Shown here in pieces: positions 57,701 to 64,000 of a stretch of 64,000 nucleotides of DNA; positions within the stretch are counted from its first letter, which is position 1, and every line of letters begins with the position of its first letter. The stretch is from Ectocarpus siliculosus (Eukaryota > Sar > Phaeophyceae > Ectocarpales > Ectocarpaceae), in assembly GCA_000310025.1 (NCBI GenBank), contig FN649727.1, positions 3,807,343 through 3,871,342 of the forward strand, read 5' to 3'. Both the position numbers and the translations under genes were made by a program. The notes under the pieces were generated by a model. The model did not search any database, was not told the origin of the DNA, and worked only from the letters and a program-made list of their open reading frames with translations.

Positions 57701-60700
57701 CCGATCGACGCCATGAATCTATACTCATCGACTCGCTCGATATGCCGCCTGGTATTGGACTGCTCCAACAACGGTTGTCGAGAAAAAAAGAAAGTGCAGA
57801 ATCCGAAGCGATGGTACCCTACCAGATGGAACAATACAAAGTGACCAGAGGTTCTGGGCCCCCAAACCAGGCCAAAATGTCGTCGACGTTGGCATCTCCA
57901 TGCCGCTAAGAACAGTCATCACAGCCGGTCGCAGTGTCAGCGGTGCATTGTAAGCAGACCAACCTCCGCGAAGTATTGTCTTCCATCCCAGGACACGTGA
58001 CACATGGATGCGTCCTCCGCCAAAAGGCCCCCCATGCGATCCAGGTATCTGCAGGGAGCAACGCGAGGATGGGGTGCGTGGGTTTGCGAGGGGCGAGCGG
58101 GGAGGAACATCCTAAAACTAAAAGCTGGCACTTTCATTAGCCAGCCGTGTGCAAGCGGGATGTATGGAAGGAGTAGTAACAGCCTAGGTTCCAAGTAATG
58201 CTGGTACAACCGTAGGCATGCGCTCGCTGACCAAAATCAGAGCGATGAGAAACACGAGAGGAGGGAACACAGGTACACCATCGGGGAATCACAACAACCG
58301 TTGTGCGGAAACGGGGTGTACTTGCCAACACTCACCTACTTGTCTATCGCGAGCATGTTTTGTGTTGTATGGCCAAGAGGATGGCACGGGCACAACAAAT
58401 CTTTGGTAGAACACGCTGCGTTTCTTTATGTTAACCCCGTTCCATTTTGTCTTTTATCTCATTTTGTAAACAAGAACGTGCTCTGCCGGCCTGAGGCCGT
58501 GGATCGATGTACACCCAACTTGGATGCACGAATAGCGCTCCAAGAAGGTTCAGTCCGAAACGTACGTCCAAACGCACCAACAACTTGCCTCATTTGCCTC
58601 GGGATACCAGTGTTTGGTTGCCGGCAAATGAGAAACGAGAAGTACACGGTCAGTGCAGACGACACGCATCTAAAACAAAAAATCAAAGCGTATCAGCAAC
58701 ACTACATTCAACAAATCCGTTGTAGTATCCGCTATCACTCACGACCAACGTCTGGTACCCCCTCAAGTTCTCTTTGCGTTCGGCCACTCACCCGCCCGAG
58801 TTGACACTGTCGCTGTCCAACACCTTGCCATCTTTCTTCCGTTGCCTCGCCATCCACCACGCGACGCTTGTCAGCCCCCCGATGGACGACACTTCGTCCA
58901 GCTGAACCAGACAGTCACACGGTGTTTCAGCGCATGTTTACTTCGCGTGTGAAGGCATTGATTTCGGTCTACGGCATTCTGTCGTCGTGGAAGATGACGT
59001 TTTTTCGTTGAGGGTCAAGGATGGGGGGAAAGGGTCATCACACGTCTGAATGCCCGTGACACATTGTTTTGTGTCGTACTAAGTCCGGGCGCAGCAGACG
59101 CAACATCATCGATCGATTAACAACTCCTGCTGCAACATCATCCGAAACACTTTTGGTGTACGCGTTCGGCTGACCATTGTCCGCTGGGGGATGATTGCAG
59201 CCGGGAAGACAGCGCCGTTGCTCTTTCCTTTACCTACCTACCCTTTTTCAGATCTAACCTGGCTGACATCGTGATCGGATGGCTTCATTGAGAACTTAGG
59301 CTTGCCGGAATCTGTTCCCCAGATGAAGATTCGCCCATCGAAGCCTGCGGTCGCAACCTGTCGCAGCCAAAGAGGAGTTGATTGAAGGATGCTTGCTGTA
59401 AGTTATTCAAGACATGCGCGATCCGGTAGCATGAGCGGGGCGACTGATGGGGCGATCACGATCAACACAGATACAAAACAAAGGCGTTTCAGATCATTGT
59501 TGCAGCGTAGTCCTGATTTCCAAGACACGACGTGTTCAGCAGGAGTGTCTTGAGATGACTGTTTTTGGCGTGCAAAAAAATGTGCAGTTCGTCGTGGGTG
59601 GATGAGGGAGCGTGCGTCCCGCCGTTGGTAGCGGTGTTACCGTCCGCCAATTCCTCTCTCGGGTTTTTCAGTTAAACGTTGGTTTAGACACTGAATGTCT
59701 TTGGCGAGGAGTGCAATCTAAGCACAGCTTCGTTTTACGTCCTTCGAAGAACCTTATTTGGACGTTTACTTGCGTTAACAGAAATTTATGTTGTGTCTTG
59801 AGGAGTAGGGAAGAAGAAGGGGCCTCCTTGGAAGACAGGCAGATAGCAACAACAAACAACACCAAAACGGCACGGAAGAAATTCCTTGTGCATATTTTCC
59901 GAGTGTTTCTAAACGATATTTTCTTGTCTTGGACGTGGTACCTGAATCTCAACGATGGGATGAAGGTGTTTCCCTCCTTCGATGGCTCATATTCACATCG
60001 TTCGTGAATGGAATCGGAATGATTACCTTTTGTCCTTGCCATTTCTGGAGTCAACTGCTACGCAAATTCGTTTCTTACAGGGTGTCACAGGCTGTGACTG
60101 TGGTACGAAATGCTGGCGCAAACTAAATAGAGGACAGGGAATGTTTGAACGAATGAAAACAAAAGAACAAACACACGTGGTCACAGCAGTACCTGCTGGC
60201 GCCCACAGTAAGCGATCGCAAGGATGTCCGCCGAGTGTCCTTGACCTCGGTCTTGGGTGTCTTCATTGCCGCCACCTTCGTCTTCCCCGTCGCTACGACT
60301 TGAGCCACCGACACTATTACCCCCCTTCCGTCCGCTAGCATCACCCTGATGATGACGATGCAGGGGCGGACCCTCTCCCGGGAACACCCGAGACGCGACC
60401 GTGGCGTTGGCCGTCTCTCCTCCGTCGAGGGGCCGGTGGCGGTTCTGCTGCTGCTGCTGAAGAGCGGCGAGATTGCGGCGGTCCTCTTGATTGCTCTCCA
60501 TGGCGAAAACTCGCACCTGCTTGTCCCACGAGCAAGTAGCAACGTAATCGAGAACCTCCTGCGATGTAGAGCGGTGGATCGCATGGGTTCGCAACGCGCA
60601 GGGACGGAGGCGGAGGGTTTAAGGTGGGTGCGGTTTTAGCGGAGGTTGTTTGGAGGGCAAGGGGGGGACGAAGGTGGGGAGTGAGGGGATTAAGTTAACA

Positions 60701-63700
60701 CAAAATCTGCCGTTTATGGCGCAGTGCAAGTGGGAAAAGGCTAAACTAAGGGATGACGTGAGAGCTTTTGTAAGTTGTTGTCGTCTCCAAAGGGGGTCCG
60801 CTGTGTAGCAGGGTAAGTTGCCACCATGCTTGGGTAGACTATCCAGGGCGTTAATGGCTCCGACACCAATAGAAATCTCTTTAGATTGCGAACCCTTAGA
60901 CTCGACGGCTTTTGCAGTTCTTCTGCCAACGAGGCTGTGTACCCAACACTGGGACAACACCCCGTGGATGGTGCCTCAACTTTCAGAACGGTCTGTTTCC
61001 AGGACAACACATAACTCTCGTCTTGGGAGAGCAGCGCTACACCTTTCGGCGGAAAAGCGCTTCTGTGAAAACGTCTCGGTTGGAGCATCCGTAAGTCAGC
61101 ACCCTGTGTAGCGGGTGTACCTGCGTGTTCTCCGCTCTTCATTTACAGGAAGTCACCTCGTCTCCGGAGTACACAACACGTCCAGTAACATCACCGTACA
61201 GGGCTCAACTTGTCTGACCTCACGATGAAATGCCACACCAACACATCCACTGCATAACTGTACGTTCTCACGTTGTCCGATCCCTTGCCGTCATCCCTGC
61301 AGTACACAACGCCGGACACCTCATTCCTCTCGTTTCCTTCCTCGTTCTTCTTCCCGGCTTTTCCTCCGCCTCCGTTGCCCCCAGGTAGTAGCAGCCGCAA
61401 TTCCTTTCAAGAAGCACCCCACCACAAAGGGGAGTTGAGAGGTAAGGGGCGGGCGGGGAGGAAGGGGGCGGAGCACGGCGAGGGAATCATGTTTTTTGAG
61501 TGTTAGGAAGCATGCATCAAAAAGGAAGTGACGCTTTTGCAACCACACGAGAGCTTTAACCGTAACTGTGATCGATCGACGCACGCTTGCCCCAGCCCCA
61601 CCCCCTTTACAGCCTTTCCTTCCAACACAGCAGCTATCCCAAAACGAATATGCGTTCTATCCTACGCGCCTGTCCCACTGTCTTAAGCAAGGGCTCGTTC
61701 TCCTTGGACTCACCTTGCCGTTATTAAAGTTCCACAGCTTTACGGTCCCGTCGTTAGCCCCGGTCAGCAGCCGCCGCTCGGACGCGTCGAAAGCCATACA
61801 GCTTATCTTAGAGGTGCCGTGCGCTTTGCCAAATCTGTTGACACACCGTTGATTTCCCCCATCACACCACCGTCCGTGTTGAAGCGAACCAAACAGGCGA
61901 AGAAAGCCAAACAGATTGTGCGTTTAGTCGAGTGAAAAGAATGAGCGAGGACAGTGGAGGTTCCAAACTACGCACCCCACCCTCACGCGCTGCTAAAAAC
62001 GCGATAACGCTTATTGGTGTGAAGTAGGAGTGGAGTGTATGCAATGGCGAAGGGATCGCCGACGGATTGCAAAAAAACGTACTCGACCGTAAGTCGGAGG
62101 GCCCGTTATCAAGCGCAAAAAACTAATTGCTCCACGGGGAAAATATGTGAGTGTTTTGTGCTGTGCTAGCCCGCTAGCACGAGCAATGGTGTGACGATGG
62201 TATGCGGACAGAGTCGTCACACTACTTGGCGTTTAACGGTAGAACGACTCGTAAGCAGCGACCATCTCACCTTCGGTTTAACAATGAAGCAGAGAGGGTT
62301 CTGACTAAAACGCAACTTGCACATATTAATGATTATGCCCGTTCCGGGCGGGAGGCTATAGTCCTGTGTTTTCTATGTAACGCCGGCCCCTTGCTCTCCC
62401 GTGTGCCACAATTCGTCGATGGCGTTGCTTCACGTCACGCGCGGGACAAGCGTTATCGGTCACAGCCAACCTCAACACCTCACGAGAGTATAGAAACCGC
62501 CAGACAACAGCCAATATCAACAACCGGCACAGAATACAGAAAAGTAATAATAATCGTACACCCCCTTCCAAGACAAGGTTATGTACAACACGCGAGCGGC
62601 CCGGGGCACGGGCACGTATCTACCTGAAAGCGAGCAGCCCGGTCTCGACGAGCCAGACGTGAACGTTCCCCATCGCATCTCCGGAGACAATCTGCCATCC
62701 ATCATTGTTGTGTCATCCATCGTTCGTTGTTGTTGTTCAAGCGACGTGAGCACAACCGAGAAGCAGAGAGCAACCATCATTTTCAGCCGTCCACCGTCGG
62801 GGCACTTGTGAAGGTACACATAATTCTCGTTCTGCGTGAAATCGAGCGAACTGCTGAGGAGTTTGCTGTTTGTTGGGTACAACAATGCCGACCGAAGTCA
62901 GGGAAATATTTCTCAAACACGCGTTGACCCCTCCGCCATCCAAGTTGCAGCTACCCTTCTTGGTGATAGGGGGAACGTGCACTAGTTCCTTCCTCCTTAG
63001 CATGTTCAGAGGAAACAAACGAACCTTTTTCGGAACGCGGCGCTAGGCAAGCCATGCCGTTGGGAGAGCTAGAACTCTACCGTCGTCATGGTCGCGTTGG
63101 GTTCAACGTATCTACGGGACTACAAAAAAACGTTTGACTCTCGTCCGGTCGATACTGCTGTCACTGTGAACCGAGACTCGACGTAGTGGAGCAAGCGGTT
63201 GCGCTCGTAAAGACCGAAAAAGGGGAGCGGGAGGGCTTGCATTATCTAACAATAGCAAACTTGGTTGGTAGACATGGCCGATACAGACTACTGTTTATTG
63301 AAACCGTCGAATTTGCCAAAGGCGTTTTGTTCCTGTATTTTGGAGTATCACATTTGGGGGGTCCCTTTGGAGTGATCATTTTCTCGGAGACTTCACGCCG
63401 GCATGGGTAATACCTGATGGAAGTGCCAATTGTACAATGCCGCCGTCACCGGCGCCTCGTGGGAATGCTTGCTGGACTGTATGGCTCCCTTGTTTTTCCA
63501 CACGCCTAGCCTGCTGCCGGCGACCACGAGCGAGCTTCGGCTGTGGTCCCAGAGAGCGGCCGTTATCGTATCGTCAGGCCGGTGCATGCGGTGGTCCTTG
63601 AAGCTCTTGAGACGGACGGTCGTAGCAAAGGCACAGAACGACCCAGGGTAGGTAAGATGAATCTTTTGAAAATGAACCTGAACCTTTCACAAGCAATGCA

Positions 63701-64000
63701 GAGGAGATGTTTCAGCCTACCTTGTTAGAGAGCATAGCAACAGTCTACAAGTCAACTTAAACTTACATCTTATAGGAGGTGAACAAGAATCTTTTTCGGT
63801 CTCATCTGCTCCGTATTGCACAGAGTACTAAAGTTCGATGGTGTCTGTGTTGTTGGGCACTCACACAATTATCTGCACACATAACCACACGGCTAAACCA
63901 GCTTCAATTCACTGGTCAAACGGTGAGCCCGGTCGTGCGAAACACGCTCGGACCCCTACTACCTGGATACAGCGGAAGGTGGCGCTGTCCCAGCAGCGCA
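51751..64000 (-). CDS. Large multi-blade WD40 repeat protein, 5' end missing
   Basis: Predicted scaffold with beta-propellers. Phase-consistent exons: 64000-63963 (partial), 63605-63414, 62691-62624, 61834-61714, 61403-61272, 60558-60193, 59357-59259, 58901-58824, 57905-57823, 57526-57493, 57093-56264, 56063-55717, 55226-55018, 54792-54586, 54152-54079, 53769-53680, 53492-53390, 52269-51751; about 1190 residues. WD blades include ITAALWDHSRSSLVVAGSRL, IVSGDAMGNVHVWLVETG, MAFDASERRLLTGANDGTVK, YVATCSWDKQVRVF, VATAGFDGRIFIWGTDSG, LCSGTASGELHVWDASTG and LLVTAGDDCYVHVWTIAG. After the last blade comes FGQPTAWSLGSRATW, then a coiled, Glu/Arg-rich part and a Ser/Thr/Gly-rich end. The order resembles the WDR49/WDR64/EFCAB8 group. 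A 277-residue Ser/Glu/Gly-rich exon interrupts the propeller. Exons at 58901-57493 are the least certain. One intron has a GC donor (54079). Confidence 0.75.

Noticed and set aside
1-64000. CRISPR arrays, bacterial operons, rRNA, prophage or retroviral genes
   Set aside because: No regularly spaced direct repeats of CRISPR size, no polycistronic gene order, no rRNA signature, and no reverse transcriptase, integrase or capsid motifs were seen.

Overview
This is a eukaryotic nuclear window from an intron-rich, GC-rich genome. The most likely source is a stramenopile, and the style resembles a brown alga such as Ectocarpus; that placement is inference. The evidence is GT-AG introns of roughly 300-1300 bases between exons that keep reading phase, Gly/Ala/Ser/Pro homopolymer tracts in coding exons, microsatellites, a run of Ns at 31603-31702, and a gene set (Fanconi FANCI, C1-VPS9 Rab GEF, transgelin/calponin, WD40 giant, HIT zinc finger) with no bacterial or viral logic. 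Almost every gene had to be rebuilt from several exons by matching splice phase, so exon borders are predictions.

Layout. 1-1650 (-): 5' part of a secreted thioredoxin/PDI-like gene. 2591-3600 (+): ZNHIT3-like zinc-finger gene. 4717-6724 (-): 3' part of a class I methyltransferase, with a repeat-filled intron. 6725-10137: repeat-rich, including a 1.0 kb terminal-inverted-repeat element at 8291-9313. 10138-10374 (+): last exon of a coiled-coil protein. 11000-15270 (-): four-exon coiled-coil protein of about 1054 residues. 17665-19590 (-): HAD-fold protein. 21127-37171 (-): a complete FANCI orthologue in about 18 exons, the centrepiece of the window. 37641-41571 (+): C1 plus VPS9 Rab-GEF-like protein, head-to-head with FANCI. 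43988-50570 (-): two tandem transgelin/calponin modules that may be one fused gene. 51751-64000 (-): large WD40 protein, 5' end beyond the window.

Functional sense. FANCI is the partner of FANCD2 in interstrand crosslink repair. The C1-VPS9 protein should act on endosomal Rab5-type GTPases, and the transgelin modules should bind actin. The other genes are housekeeping or unknown, and nothing suggests an operon-like pathway. The most notable observations are GC-AG introns at phase-compatible sites in FANCI and in the WD40 gene, an apparent loss of the FANCI acceptor lysine beside a kept SQ/TQ cluster, a double-CH locus whose second CH domain is interrupted by three +1 shifts that sum to zero, and an assembly gap whose two flanks are degraded copies of each other's neighbourhood.
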